From the NCBI GenBank assembly GCA_036362785.1, contig CP143625.1, positions 62,001 through 126,000 of the forward strand: DNA of 64,000 nucleotides, given 5' to 3'. The notes beneath the pieces were generated by a model. That model searched no databases and was not told the DNA's origin. It saw only the letters and a program-made list of their open reading frames with translations. Of the stretch, positions 17,173-27,749 are shown in pieces. A program made the translations under genes and the position numbers. Every line of letters starts with the position of its first letter. Position 1 is the first letter of the stretch. This DNA comes from a beta proteobacterium MWH-UniP1. Lineage in GTDB: Bacteria > Pseudomonadota > Gammaproteobacteria > Burkholderiales > Burkholderiaceae_A.

Positions 17173-17879
17173 CGCAAAAAGAGCCAACTTTGGACCTGGG
17201 ATCAACGCTGACTGCCATGCAGGTTGCGGATTATTTAAAGGCCCATCCAGATTTTTTTGATCAGCATCCGCATGTCTTGGGCGATATTAATGTGCCGCAC
17301 CCCGAATCGGGCAAGGCCATTTCATTGGTGGAACGACAGGCGATGGTTCTGCGCGACCGCATTAAATCAATGGAATTAAAGCTTGCTGATTTATTGCGTC
17401 ACGGCCAAGAAAACGACGCCATCTCCAACTCGATTCAGCGCTGGGTTCGCGGTTTATTTCTACACAACGATCTTGATGGCCTGCCAACATTTCTCGCGGA
17501 TTCCTTGGCCACAACCTTTAATGTGCCGCAGGTGGCCATTTCGATTTGGAATTGCAGCGAAGAGTGGCGAGATAACGATTGGGTGGGAAGCCCAACGGCT
17601 GATTTTGTCAGCCAGATAGACGGCCTGCGTGCCCCGATCTGCGGCCCTGCTGGCCTGTCATCGGCGGCCAGGCTTTTGCCTGAAGCAGGCAGAGACTGCC
17701 AGTCCATGGCGATTCTGCCCTTGCGTATGGGCGCTGCACCCGAGGCCTATGGTGTGTTGATTCTGGGTTCGCCCGATCCGCGACGTTTTTCTGCCGATAT
17801 GGGTGTCGCGTTTTTAGAGCGCATTAGTGAGATTGCCAGCGCAGCGCTGTCTCCGCTTTATGCCAACACCAACGCTTGA
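17169..17879 (+). CDS. DUF484 family protein
   Basis: A 236-residue protein of the DUF484 family, found between dapF and xerC in many proteobacteria. The N-terminal part contains VADYLKAHPDFFDQHPHVL and the SLVERQAMVLRDRIKSM helix, a likely coiled coil; the rest is GAF-like. The GTG start at 17169 overlaps the dapF stop. No catalytic residues are evident and no function is established to my knowledge; conservation beside xerC hints at a link with chromosome maintenance, which is inference. Confidence 0.85.
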   Translation: MTQKEPTLDLGSTLTAMQVADYLKAHPDFFDQHPHVLGDINVPHPESGKAISLVERQAMVLRDRIKSMELKLADLLRHGQENDAISNSIQRWVRGLFLHNDLDGLPTFLADSLATTFNVPQVAISIWNCSEEWRDNDWVGSPTADFVSQIDGLRAPICGPAGLSSAARLLPEAGRDCQSMAILPLRMGAAPEAYGVLILGSPDPRRFSADMGVAFLERISEIASAALSPLYANTNA

Positions 17880-18840
17880 TTCATTCGTTAACGATTTCTT
17901 AAATTCGCTGGCACACGAGCGCAGATACTCTGCCCATACGGTGTCCAACTATCGCCGGGATTTGGCAAAGTTGGTGGCAGCCCTCTCTGCCAAACCCGTT
18001 CAAGAGATTCGCGCGGTGGATATCCGGCAGCAGGTGGGGCAGTGGCGAATGGGTGGCCTGTCACCCAAAAGTATTTCGCGGCGGCTGTCGGCTTGGCGAT
18101 CTTTTTTTGATTGGCTTTCGCAACGCATCACCTTGTCGGCCAACCCCGCCAAAAGCGTTCGCGCGCCAAAGCCTGCCAAGCGATTACCAAAGGCCCTTTC
18201 CACAGATTGGGCGGTTCAGTTCGTGGCAGGCGACTCTGGCCAGGCCGAAGCGCAGACCGGTGAGCAGGATGAATTCTTGCGGGCCCGCGATACAGCCATG
18301 TTGGAGCTGATGTATTCCTGCGGGCTGCGGCTTTCCGAATTGGTGTCTTTGAATGATCGTCCGCCTGCCTCGTCGATCGGCCAGGGTTTTGGTTGGGTCG
18401 ACACGCAGGCTCAGGAGGTGTTGGTGGTGGGCAAAGGCAATAAGACTCGGCGCGTTCCAATCGGTGGACCGGCACTTGCGGCGCTTGCGCACTGGCGGTC
18501 GTGCCGGGCCAAGCATCCCAATGGGGCAATGTCAGAGGCGCTGTTCATCAATAGCCAGGGCGGCCGGCTATCGGGCCGATCAGTCGAGCGGCGCTTTGCT
18601 GCCCATGCCCGTAAAATTGGCATGCCAACCCATGTCCATCCGCATATGCTGCGGCATTCGTTTGCCACACATTTGCTGCAATCCAGCGGCGATCTCAGGG
18701 CGGTGCAGGAACTTCTGGGTCATGCGCAGATCGCTACAACCCAGGTCTATACCCACTTGGATTTTCAGCGGCTGGCACAGGTTTATGATGCTGCCCACCC
18801 CCGAGCCCGGCGAAAGCCCGGCACGGACGGGAACAATTGA
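17860..18840 (+). CDS. xerC: Site-specific tyrosine recombinase XerC
   Basis: XerC acts with XerD at the dif site to resolve chromosome dimers. The 326-residue product (ATG at 17860, overlapping the DUF484 gene by 20 bases) has an N-terminal SAM-like core-binding domain and the catalytic residues R157 (SCGLRLSEL), the GKGNKTR hairpin, H262 and R265 (HMLRHSFATH), H288 (LLGHAQI) and nucleophile Y297 (TTQVYTH). A somewhat long linker follows the first catalytic arginine. Position after dapF-DUF484 is the classical xerC context and distinguishes it from xerD. Confidence 0.93.
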   Translation: MPTPTLDSFVNDFLNSLAHERRYSAHTVSNYRRDLAKLVAALSAKPVQEIRAVDIRQQVGQWRMGGLSPKSISRRLSAWRSFFDWLSQRITLSANPAKSVRAPKPAKRLPKALSTDWAVQFVAGDSGQAEAQTGEQDEFLRARDTAMLELMYSCGLRLSELVSLNDRPPASSIGQGFGWVDTQAQEVLVVGKGNKTRRVPIGGPALAALAHWRSCRAKHPNGAMSEALFINSQGGRLSGRSVERRFAAHARKIGMPTHVHPHMLRHSFATHLLQSSGDLRAVQELLGHAQIATTQVYTHLDFQRLAQVYDAAHPRARRKPGTDGNN

Positions 18841-18853
18841 TTTTGGAGCCTTT

Positions 18854-19858
18854 ATGTCTGCACCAGTTGCAAATCAAACCGCGCCAGCGGTAATCCCTGT
18901 CACGATTCTGACGGGCTTTCTCGGCGCGGGGAAAACCACGCTTTTAAAGCGCATCTTGAGTGAGCCCCACGGCGAGCGGATTGCAGTCATTGAAAACGAA
19001 TTCGGCCAAGAGAGTATCGATAACGAGCTGCTGTTCGGCGATACCCAAGAGCGGATCGTTGAAATGAACAATGGCTGTATTTGTTGCACGGTTCGCGGTG
19101 ATTTGATTGAGATGTTGAATCGGCTCTGGGAAAAGCGTGCCAGCGGTGCGATTCAGTTTGATCGGGTCATTATTGAAACCACCGGCCTGGCTGAGCCCGG
19201 GCCAGTCGCACAGACTTTTTTTGTGGATGACGACATTGCTGAGCGATTTTTGTTAGACGCAGTCATCACAGTGGTCGATGCAGTGCATGGGTCAGAGCAG
19301 TTGAGCCAACATGCCGAGGCCCAGGCGCAGGTGGGCTTTGCTGATCGCATCTTGATTTCAAAAAGCGATTTGGTGGAGCCGACCGCTTTAGAGGCCCTGA
19401 AGGCCCGGCTCGCCCGCATGAATGCCCGTGCCAGCTTACATCTCGTGCATTTTGGTCAGACCCCGATTCAAGAAATCCTCGATATCCGTGGATTTAATCT
19501 GAATGCCGCTCTTGAGATTGACCCCGCCTTTCTGAATATCGATGCGGGCCACAGCCATATTGATGATGTCCAGTCTTTTGTGTACAAATCTACCCGGCCT
19601 TTTGATTCTGATCGGTTTGAGGGCTTTATGAGCGCAGTATCTCAGGCCTACGGCCCCCAGCTCTTGCGGTATAAGGGCGTGCTGAACATCAAAGGAAGCA
19701 ACAATCAAATGGTCTTTCAGGGTGTTCACATGCTGATGGGCGGCGATGTAGGCCGGCCCTGGGCGCCGGGCGAAGCGCGGGAGTCTAAGCTGGTCTTTAT
19801 CGGCCGAAAGCTACCCCGCGATACAATTGTCAAAGGTTTAGATCAATGTCTTATTTGA
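18854..19858 (+). CDS. CobW/COG0523-family GTPase (putative metal chaperone)
   Basis: A 334-residue G3E GTPase. Visible motifs are the P-loop TGFLGAGKTTLLKRIL, the ENEFGQESIDNELL segment, the metal-binding CICCTVRGDL (CxCC), the ETTGLAEPGPVAQTF block, and ISKSDLV as the guanine-specificity loop. The ATG at 18854 follows a GGAG site; the frame is open upstream but there overlaps xerC. Family members insert or deliver Zn, Co or other metals, often under zinc limitation. It sits 12 bases before dksA, whose product has lost most zinc-finger cysteines, a suggestive but unproven pairing. Confidence 0.85.
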   Translation: MSAPVANQTAPAVIPVTILTGFLGAGKTTLLKRILSEPHGERIAVIENEFGQESIDNELLFGDTQERIVEMNNGCICCTVRGDLIEMLNRLWEKRASGAIQFDRVIIETTGLAEPGPVAQTFFVDDDIAERFLLDAVITVVDAVHGSEQLSQHAEAQAQVGFADRILISKSDLVEPTALEALKARLARMNARASLHLVHFGQTPIQEILDIRGFNLNAALEIDPAFLNIDAGHSHIDDVQSFVYKSTRPFDSDRFEGFMSAVSQAYGPQLLRYKGVLNIKGSNNQMVFQGVHMLMGGDVGRPWAPGEARESKLVFIGRKLPRDTIVKGLDQCLI

Positions 19859-19870
19859 AAGTAGCAGGCC

Positions 19871-20299
19871 ATGAATACCGTTTCGTTTAAGCCCATCGCG
19901 ACTGAAAAAGAGCTGTTGGCTCAGCCAGCAGATCAGTACATGAGTGCGGCACAACTGGATTTTTTTAAGCGCAAATTAATGGCGCTTGAAGCAGAGTTGC
20001 GCGTGAATGCGGGGGAGACCACCGAGCACTTACGCGAGACAGTTTTGGTGCCCGACCCTGCTGATCGGGCCACCATCGAGGAAGAGCATGCGCTTGAACT
20101 TCGTACACGTGATCGCGAGCGCAAGCTCATTAAAAAAGTCCAGCAGGCCTTGGCCCGCATTGATTCTGGGGAATATGGTTACTGCGAAGAGACAGGGGAT
20201 CCTATCGGTCTGGCCCGTCTTTTGGCACGCCCAACCGCAACCCTGACGGTTGAGGCCCAGCAACGTCGCGAACTTCGGCAGCGTCAGTTCGGGGATTGA
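19871..20299 (+). CDS. dksA: RNA polymerase-binding transcription factor DksA (one-cysteine type)
   Basis: DksA enters the RNA polymerase secondary channel and works with ppGpp in the stringent response. The 142-residue protein has the coiled coil with its acidic tip (near VLVPDPADRATIEEEH) and a C-terminal globular part. The zinc-finger region reads YGYCEETGDPIGLARLLARP and then TLTVEAQQ: only the first of the four cysteines remains, so the structural zinc is probably absent. This resembles zinc-independent DksA2-like proteins and is, as far as I recall, usual in Burkholderiales. Cotranscribed with the COG0523 GTPase. Confidence 0.92.
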   Translation: MNTVSFKPIATEKELLAQPADQYMSAAQLDFFKRKLMALEAELRVNAGETTEHLRETVLVPDPADRATIEEEHALELRTRDRERKLIKKVQQALARIDSGEYGYCEETGDPIGLARLLARPTATLTVEAQQRRELRQRQFGD

Positions 20300-20314
20300 T
20301 TCACCCCGCCGGGC

Positions 20315-22018
<1,704 letters not shown>

Positions 22019-22035
22019 AACCGGCCAACTTTATT

Positions 22036-22785
22036 GTGATTCGCTTTGAGCGCAGGTCCCCTGCCCGCGGGTCCTTGGGCGGGCCTTTGTGGCTAATCGA
22101 TCTGGATAACACGCTCTACGATGCTTCGTGGCGTGTCATGGGGGAAATCAACCGCCGTATGACGCGTTATGTGGCCGATACCTTGGCCTTGTCTATGGAG
22201 GATGCCAGCCTGCTGCGGGAGCGTTATTGGCATCGCTACGGCGCAACACTCTTGGGTTTGGTGCGTCATCATGGGGTTGATCCCCATGATTTTTTGAATC
22301 GGACACATCCAGTGGCGGAACTGCCGGAATTTGTGCGCCGCATCCGGGGTGAAAGGCATCGGCTGCTGCGATTACACGGCGAGCGCTGGCTGCTGACCAA
22401 TGCGCCCAGGGCTTATGCAGAGCAGGTCTTAGCGCTAATTGGTCTTCGGCATCTTTTTGTAAGGATCATCAGTATCGAGGACATGCGGGCCTGCGGCAGA
22501 CTCTGCCCCAAACCCTCCACACTGCTCATGCGTCAGGTTCTTTGCCGCTCTAAACGCAGCCCCCACCAGGTAGTGCTGGTCGATGATCACAACGAAAACC
22601 TGCAGGCTGCCCACCGTCTAAGAATCAAGACCGCAAGAATATGGGCGTCTAAGACAGCTTTGGCCCGGGCCCAGGCCTCCGGGCGACCCCTAACGGCCCG
22701 GCGCCCCAGTTATGTTCAGCTTCAAGTAAACTCATTGGCCACACTACTGAGAAACCAGCACCGACTGGTCACGAGAAAACGCTGA
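22036..22785 (+). CDS. HAD-superfamily phosphatase, pyrimidine 5'-nucleotidase-like
   Basis: A 249-residue HAD hydrolase with motif I WLIDLDNTLYDAS (nucleophile Asp), a cap of helices containing YWHRYGATLLGL, motif II in RWLLTNAPR, and the acidic motif IV VVLVDDHNENLQAAH. This pattern matches the pyrimidine 5'-nucleotidase/phosphoglycolate-like group commonly found beside slmA in Burkholderiales. The start is uncertain: the open frame runs back into argB, and I chose the first start after the argB stop, the GTG at 22036; no strong ribosome-binding site is visible. It ends 2 bases before slmA. Confidence 0.8.
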   Translation: MIRFERRSPARGSLGGPLWLIDLDNTLYDASWRVMGEINRRMTRYVADTLALSMEDASLLRERYWHRYGATLLGLVRHHGVDPHDFLNRTHPVAELPEFVRRIRGERHRLLRLHGERWLLTNAPRAYAEQVLALIGLRHLFVRIISIEDMRACGRLCPKPSTLLMRQVLCRSKRSPHQVVLVDDHNENLQAAHRLRIKTARIWASKTALARAQASGRPLTARRPSYVQLQVNSLATLLRNQHRLVTRKR

Positions 22786-22787
22786 AC

Positions 22788-23417
22788 ATGGATGCCACCT
22801 CTACTGTCACAGAGCAGGCCACAGCGCCAACGCGTAAACGGCCAAAACCCGGCGAGCGCCGACTTCAGATTCTTCAGACGATTGCATCCATGCTGCAAGA
22901 TGGGGCCGCAGAAAAAGTTACAACGGCGGCATTGGCAGCACGGCTCTCGCTATCCGAGGCTGCTTTGTATCGACACTTCGCCAGCAAGGCCCAGATGTTT
23001 GAAGGCCTGCTGGATTTCATTGAAGAGACGGTCTTCTCACTCATCAATCAAATCGAATCGCGTTCTGCCGCGCCTGCCGCTCGAGCAAGAGAAATCATTT
23101 TGATGCTTCTGAACTTCTCAGAAAAAAATCCCGGCATGACGCGGGTGCTCATTGGGGATGCCATCGTGAATGAAGATGCGCGTCTGCAGGCCCGCGTGAA
23201 TCAATTCGTTGAGCGTGTCGAGGCCTCGCTGCGCCAGTGTGCCCGCCTGCAGGCGGCCGAATCCGGGCAGCCTGCAGCAGCAGCTCTCGACCCTGCTGTG
23301 CGAGCAGGCCTGGCCATGGCCTATATCCAGGGCCGCTGGCTTCAGTTTGCGAAATCAGGGTTTCGTAAGCGACCGTCGGAGACCGCAGAAGCCGCAGTTC
23401 AGGTGTTATTTCCCTGA
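22788..23417 (+). CDS. slmA: Nucleoid occlusion factor SlmA (TetR family)
   Basis: SlmA binds chromosomal sites and blocks FtsZ ring assembly over the nucleoid. The 209-residue product has a TetR-type N-terminal helix-turn-helix (RRLQILQTIASML, then TTAALAARLSLSEAALYRHF) and the SlmA-type continuation FASKAQMFEGLLDFIEETV with a ligand-domain remainder of normal length. The short basic N-terminal arm TRKRPKPGER is typical. Its 3' end overlaps the convergent ThiF-like gene by 12 bases. Confidence 0.9.
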   Translation: MDATSTVTEQATAPTRKRPKPGERRLQILQTIASMLQDGAAEKVTTAALAARLSLSEAALYRHFASKAQMFEGLLDFIEETVFSLINQIESRSAAPAARAREIILMLLNFSEKNPGMTRVLIGDAIVNEDARLQARVNQFVERVEASLRQCARLQAAESGQPAAAALDPAVRAGLAMAYIQGRWLQFAKSGFRKRPSETAEAAVQVLFP

Positions 23418-24176
23418 CGGCCCACAGACCGGACATTGCGGGTTTTTTGACACCAGGAGTTGTTGCCAGCTTCCGGTTTTCAGATCAAGCAGCGATAGCC
23501 GCTGCGCAGCTTTAGGCAGTTGGTTCTTGCCCGATCGCCGCAATAACATCTTGATGGCTTCTGCCGCCTGAAGGCAGCCCATGGCGCCAACCATTGGGGA
23601 CAGCACGCCATAAGCACCACAGGCATGGGCCTGCGGTTCCGATGCCGGATCAAACACGCAGGCATAGCAGGCATGGTCCGGGTCGGTTGTATCAATGGCC
23701 ATTAACTGTCCAGACCACTCGATGGCTGCTGCGGTGATCAATGGTTTTTGGTGGCGCACGCATGCTGCATTGATGAGCTGCCGAATGGACCACTGATCGG
23801 TGCAGTCGAGTACGACATCTGCAAGAGGCACCGCATTATTTAAAAAAGCCTCATCTGCAAACTGTGGCACTGCGATGAAATTCACATCTGGGTTAATTCG
23901 ATGCAGCGCCATCTGGCCCGCGGTCACCTTTGCTTGGCCAATATCGGCTGGGCCAAACAAGGTCTGCCGTGCGAGATTGGTGGCGTCGACCTGATCGCCA
24001 TCGACCCAATGAATCGTGCCAACACCACTTGCGGTGAGGTAAGTGGCGGCAGGGCAGCCGAGCCCCCCCGCACCAATGATGAGTACTCGCGACCGCTGTA
24101 AAACCTCAACGCCCTCTTCGTCAAAGCCGTCAAGCAGTGCATGACGGCTGTGGCGAAGCGCTGCAAGATCAGTCAT
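23406..24176 (-). CDS. ThiF/MoeB/HesA-family E1-like adenylyltransferase
   Basis: A 256-residue E1-like enzyme that adenylates the C-terminal glycine of a small sulfur-carrier protein (ThiS or MoaD). Seen are the nucleotide loop VLIIGAGGLGCPAATYL, the VDATNLARQTLF strand, DVVLDCTDQWSIRQLIN, and a structural zinc site from CYAC and CPVC pairs. Whether it serves thiamine or molybdopterin cannot be decided by sequence alone; no moa or thi genes are near. The start overlaps the end of ctpA by 8 bases, indicating one operon gpmA?-ctpA-thiF-like. Confidence 0.9.
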   Translation of the reverse strand: MTDLAALRHSRHALLDGFDEEGVEVLQRSRVLIIGAGGLGCPAATYLTASGVGTIHWVDGDQVDATNLARQTLFGPADIGQAKVTAGQMALHRINPDVNFIAVPQFADEAFLNNAVPLADVVLDCTDQWSIRQLINAACVRHQKPLITAAAIEWSGQLMAIDTTDPDHACYACVFDPASEPQAHACGAYGVLSPMVGAMGCLQAAEAIKMLLRRSGKNQLPKAAQRLSLLDLKTGSWQQLLVSKNPQCPVCGPSGK

Positions 24177-25572
24177 TTTCCGGGCGAGCGGACGTGACGA
24201 CTGTTTTGCCCTTGAGATGGTTCAAGGCCTGTTGCAACTGATAGTCGTTGGGGCCACCAAATTCAATCGGTTTGAGGTCTTTCGCATCGGTGCTGTTTTT
24301 CGGTTCGGCCTTTGTGTTTGGCTTGGCCTTGTCGTTGCCTGCTTTGGGTTTTGTTTCACCATTGGCCAGATGGCGGTTTAGGTCAGCCTCGCGAACACGC
24401 AACCGATCCATGACGGAACCGTCTGCAGTTTCTTCTACCCAGAAATCAGGCGTAATGCCTTTGGCCTGAATGGATTGGCCTTTGGGCGTGAAATAACGCG
24501 CGGTGGTGAGCTTGATGGCCGTGTTACTGGTGAGCGGCAAAATCGTCTGCACGGATCCTTTGCCGAAGCTCTGGGTGCCGAGAATTTTGGCGCGCTCATG
24601 GTCCTGCAAAGCACCAGCAACGATTTCTGACGCAGAGGCAGAGCCGCTGTTGACCAAGACCACCATGGGCACTTTCTTGGCCTGCGGTGAAAGCTTAACG
24701 AGCGGGTCTTCTGTTCGGCCGCGGTGATAGTCGGCAGGAGTGGCAAAGTATTTGCGCTTGGCATCCTCCTGGCGGCCATCGGTCGAGACCACCATGGTTT
24801 TTTCGGGCAAAAACGCTGCAGAAACACCAATGGCGCCATTGAGCAGCCCACCGGGATCATTGCGCAGATCCAACACCAATGCCTTGAGCGGCCCCTTGTC
24901 GGCCAGACCATTGAAGTGTTTCACCAGATCTTCAACCGTGTGCTCTTGGAATTGCGTGATACGAATGTAACCAAAGCCAGGCTCCAACATCTTGGAGCGA
25001 ACACTTTGAATCTGAATGATGTCGCGCACGATGGTGAAGACCAAGGGCCTGTTCTCGCCTTTACGGCTAATGGTGAGCGTGACCGATGACTTCGGTTTGC
25101 CGCGCATGAGTTTTACAGCTTCATTAAGCGCAAGCCCCTTGGTGGCCTTCTCATCAATTTTGATAATCAGGTCACCAGCCTTCACGCCGGCCCGTTCAGC
25201 GGGCGTGCCTTCAATCGGTGCCACGACACGAACAAAGCCGTCTTCAGTGCCAACTTCCAGGCCAAGGCCGCCGAATTCGCCCTGCGTGCCAACCTGCAGT
25301 TCTTTGAACGCTTCCGCATCCAAATAGGCGGAGTGCGGATCCAGCCCGGTCAGCATGCCGCTGATCGCTTCGGTGATCAGTTTTTTATCCTCAACGGGCT
25401 CGACGTAGTTGCCTTTGATTGCGCCGTAGACGTCGGCAAACTGCCGCAATTCTTCGATGGGCAGCGTGAGCTTTTGGTCGCGCTGTGCCAGCGCATTAAA
25501 GCCCATGCTGACCAGCACACCGCTGACCAGTCCGACGGCAATCCAACTCGTGATCTGTAATTTTTTAGACAT
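24169..25572 (-). CDS. ctpA: S41-family carboxyl-terminal processing protease
   Basis: A 467-residue periplasmic Ser-Lys protease. The ATG at 25572 gives MSKKLQITSWIAVGLVSGVL, an uncleaved anchor or signal peptide; the TTG at 25590 is less likely. Then come the GNYVEPVEDKKLITEAI cap region, a PDZ domain (GLGLEVGTEDGFVRVVAPIE to VTLTISRKG), and the protease core with VLDLRNDPGGLL, the catalytic serine in NSGSASASEIVAGAL and lysine in TQSFGKGSVQ. A charged K/N/T-rich tail precedes the last helix. Such enzymes trim periplasmic and membrane proteins. It follows gpmA behind a hairpin. Confidence 0.93.
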   Translation of the reverse strand: MSKKLQITSWIAVGLVSGVLVSMGFNALAQRDQKLTLPIEELRQFADVYGAIKGNYVEPVEDKKLITEAISGMLTGLDPHSAYLDAEAFKELQVGTQGEFGGLGLEVGTEDGFVRVVAPIEGTPAERAGVKAGDLIIKIDEKATKGLALNEAVKLMRGKPKSSVTLTISRKGENRPLVFTIVRDIIQIQSVRSKMLEPGFGYIRITQFQEHTVEDLVKHFNGLADKGPLKALVLDLRNDPGGLLNGAIGVSAAFLPEKTMVVSTDGRQEDAKRKYFATPADYHRGRTEDPLVKLSPQAKKVPMVVLVNSGSASASEIVAGALQDHERAKILGTQSFGKGSVQTILPLTSNTAIKLTTARYFTPKGQSIQAKGITPDFWVEETADGSVMDRLRVREADLNRHLANGETKPKAGNDKAKPNTKAEPKNSTDAKDLKPIEFGGPNDYQLQQALNHLKGKTVVTSARPEND

Positions 25573-25597
25573 AGTGACTTTCAAGCCCAAGGCGGCA

Positions 25598-25634
25598 TAA
25601 ATAAATCCCCGGGAAGCAATGCACCCCCGGGGAT
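25598..25634 (-). terminator. Terminator hairpin between gpmA and ctpA
   Basis: A perfect 9-pair stem (ATCCCCGGG at 25605-25613 with CCCGGGGAT at 25626-25634) and a 12-base loop, followed on the minus strand by the T-rich TTATTTAT. It lies 26 bases past the gpmA stop. Confidence 0.65.
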
Positions 25635-25660
25635 ATTAGGCTAACCCAATGCAGAAAAGT

Positions 25661-26422
25661 TTAGGTGGTTTTTGCTTTGCCTTGGTTGGCGACAGCAGCC
25701 AAGGCCGCCTCAATGACCTTTGGATCGGCCAGGTATTGGCGGTCGATAAATTTCATATTTTCATCAAGCCGAATGACCAGGGGTTGGGCGGTGGGAATAT
25801 TTAAGGCAATGATGTCGGCCTCGGACATGTTTTCCAGATACTTGATCAGGGCCCGAATGGAGTTGCCATGGGCGGCGACCAGAACACGCTTGCCGGCTCG
25901 GACATCCGGCGCAATCGCCTGGTCCCAGATGGGGATGACCCGCTCAATTGTGTCTTTTAGGCACTCTGTGGCGGGGATCTGGTCGGGGCTTAAGGCCGCA
26001 TAGCGGGGATCTTTGCCCGCCCAAAATTCATGGCTGGGGGCCATTGCCTCGGGCCGGATGTCGTAGGCCCGGCGCCACTTTAAGACCTGCTCTTCGCCAT
26101 ATTTGGCGGCAGTTTCGGACTTGTTAAGGCCGCTCAACGCCCCGTAGTGCCGTTCATTTAGCCGCCACTCCTTGCGGACGGGGATCCACATCTGGTCCAG
26201 GGCGTCTAAGGTGGTCCAGAGCGTGCGGATGGCCCGCTTGAGCACTGACGTGTAGGCCATATCAAAGGCGTAGCCCTTGGCCCGGAGCAGTTCCCCGGCG
26301 GTTTTGGCTTCGTCGCGGCCTTTGGCAGTCAGATCGACATCCACCCAGCCGGTGAAGCGGTTTTCAAGGTTCCACTGGCTCTCGCCGTGGCGTAATAGGA
26401 CGATGGAAAAGGTTTTGCTCAT
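25661..26422 (-). CDS. gpmA: 2,3-bisphosphoglycerate-dependent phosphoglycerate mutase
   Basis: Interconverts 3- and 2-phosphoglycerate in glycolysis and gluconeogenesis. With the ATG at 26422 the protein has 253 residues and begins [18 protein letters not shown], placing the phospho-accepting H12 where the family has it; an ATG three codons earlier (26431) is also possible. Other marks are [30 protein letters not shown] and the second histidine in [11 protein letters not shown]. Divergent from the rhodanese gene with 57 bases between starts. Confidence 0.95.
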   Translation of the reverse strand: MSKTFSIVLLRHGESQWNLENRFTGWVDVDLTAKGRDEAKTAGELLRAKGYAFDMAYTSVLKRAIRTLWTTLDALDQMWIPVRKEWRLNERHYGALSGLNKSETAAKYGEEQVLKWRRAYDIRPEAMAPSHEFWAGKDPRYAALSPDQIPATECLKDTIERVIPIWDQAIAPDVRAGKRVLVAAHGNSIRALIKYLENMSEADIIALNIPTAQPLVIRLDENMKFIDRQYLADPKVIEAALAAVANQGKAKTT

Positions 26423-26479
26423 ACCCGACATTCTATAATTTCATGCTTTCCACCCCTGTTCCGAACTGAGAGGCTTCGC

Positions 26480-26908
26480 GTGCAATTCTTTGTTGACAAC
26501 ATTATTTTGATTGCAGCGGCATTTATGAGCGGCGCCCTGTTGCTCTGGCCTTTGGTGGCCAAGGGGTCCAGCGCCCGCGCGATCAATACCCTGGGCGCAA
26601 CCCAGCTGCTGAATTCCCAAGACGCCCTGCTGATCGACCTGCGTGAGTCCAAGGAACTGGCCAAGGGCTCGCCCCCGCAGGCCCTGCATATTCCTTTGTC
26701 GAGCTTGCCAGCCCAGATCGATGACATTAAAAAGCGTGCCGACAAGGGTAAGACCCAGGCCCCGGTCATTCTGATGTGCCAAAGTGGCTGGCGTGGCGCC
26801 AAGGCTGGCCGCCTGCTCAAGAAAGCCGGGATTGAGGCAGTCTTTAATCTCGAGGGGGGTTTTGATGCCTGGCAGCAGGCCGGCCTTCCCGTCACCAAGC
26901 GGAGCTGA
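26480..26908 (+). CDS. Membrane-anchored rhodanese-like protein
   Basis: A 142-residue protein with one N-terminal membrane helix (VDNIILIAAAFMSGALLLW) and a cytoplasmic or periplasmic rhodanese domain. The active-site loop is CQSGWRG with nucleophile C100, preceded by ALLIDLRE and followed by VFNLEGGFDAW. The GTG start at 26480 has GAGAGG at good spacing. Rhodanese-like domains carry persulfide sulfur; here the link to grxC, 2 bases downstream, and then secB resembles the yibN-grxC-secB-gpsA order of many proteobacteria. Confidence 0.9.
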   Translation: MQFFVDNIILIAAAFMSGALLLWPLVAKGSSARAINTLGATQLLNSQDALLIDLRESKELAKGSPPQALHIPLSSLPAQIDDIKKRADKGKTQAPVILMCQSGWRGAKAGRLLKKAGIEAVFNLEGGFDAWQQAGLPVTKRS

Positions 26909-26910
26909 GC

Positions 26911-27168
26911 ATGGCCAAAGTCGTGATGTATAGCACCGCCGTCTGCCCCTATTGCCAGCGGGCGGAGATGTTGTTGAAGCAGCGCGGTGTGGCGGAAATT
27001 GAAAAAATTCGAATCGATCTGGATCCCGCCCAACGAGATCTGATGATTGAGAAAACGGGCCGTCGCACGGTACCGCAGATTTTTATCGGTGATCGCCACG
27101 TTGGCGGCTTTGATGATCTGGCAGCCCTGGATCGTGATGGCGGACTTGTGCCTTTGCTTTCTCAGTAG
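26911..27168 (+). CDS. grxC: Glutaredoxin 3
   Basis: A small 85-residue dithiol glutaredoxin that reduces disulfides with glutathione. The CPYC active site is at residues 12-15 (VCPYCQRA), and the cis-proline loop RTVPQIFIGDRHVGG and the GG-D C-terminal glutathione-binding turn are intact. It starts 2 bases after the rhodanese gene and precedes secB after an 83-base gap that holds no other gene I can see. Confidence 0.95.
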   Translation: MAKVVMYSTAVCPYCQRAEMLLKQRGVAEIEKIRIDLDPAQRDLMIEKTGRRTVPQIFIGDRHVGGFDDLAALDRDGGLVPLLSQ

Positions 27169-27251
27169 TTGTCCATGAGTTGACGGTGCCGGCTGGTGCG
27201 GTCAGCAGCCTGTAGATTTGTACTTCCCTTTACTATTTTTGAAAGTGTTTC

Positions 27252-27749
27252 ATGACGGATTCCAATTCGGCCGCTGACGGCCAGATGCCCACCCCTCAAT
27301 TCAACCTTCAGCGCGTTTATCTGAAAGATTTATCGCTTGAGATCCCCGACGCGCCAGCGGTTTTCCTCGACGGCACAGAGCCCCGTTTGGAGTTTCAGAT
27401 CGATACCCAAGACAAGACGCTTGCGCCCGGACTCCACGAGGTATCAGTCCGTTGCACGGTAACCTGCCATTTGGGCGATAAGGTGGGGTTTTTGGTCGAG
27501 GCCACTCAGGCAGGTATTTTTGAGATTGTTGGCGTGCCCGATGAGCAGCTGGAATTGATCAAGGGTATTAGTTGTCCCAGCATCATCTACCCTTACCTGC
27601 GTGCCAACTTGGCTGATGTGATTCAGCGGGCTAGCTTCCCGCCTGTGCATCTCGCCGAGTTGAACTGGGAAGCCTACTACCAGCAGCGTTTGGCGCGCCA
27701 AACCACATCGACCGCGAGTGAAAGCGGCATTATTCTTCCGCCCCAGTAA
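27252..27749 (+). CDS. secB: Protein-export chaperone SecB
   Basis: SecB holds preproteins unfolded and delivers them to SecA. The 165-residue protein includes FNLQRVYLKDLSLEIPDAP near the N-terminus, the VRCTVTCHLGDKVGFLVEA strand, SCPSIIYPYLRANLADVIQRA and FPPVHLAELNWEAYYQQR, all strongly conserved in SecB. The stop is directly followed by the gpsA ATG (TAAATG), so the two are probably cotranscribed. Confidence 0.97.
   Translation: MTDSNSAADGQMPTPQFNLQRVYLKDLSLEIPDAPAVFLDGTEPRLEFQIDTQDKTLAPGLHEVSVRCTVTCHLGDKVGFLVEATQAGIFEIVGVPDEQLELIKGISCPSIIYPYLRANLADVIQRASFPPVHLAELNWEAYYQQRLARQTTSTASESGIILPPQ

Noticed and set aside
18353-18853. N-terminal extension of the COG0523 GTPase frame back into xerC
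   Set aside because: The extra 167 residues are Arg-rich shadow of xerC; the ATG at 18854 gives the normal family N-terminus.
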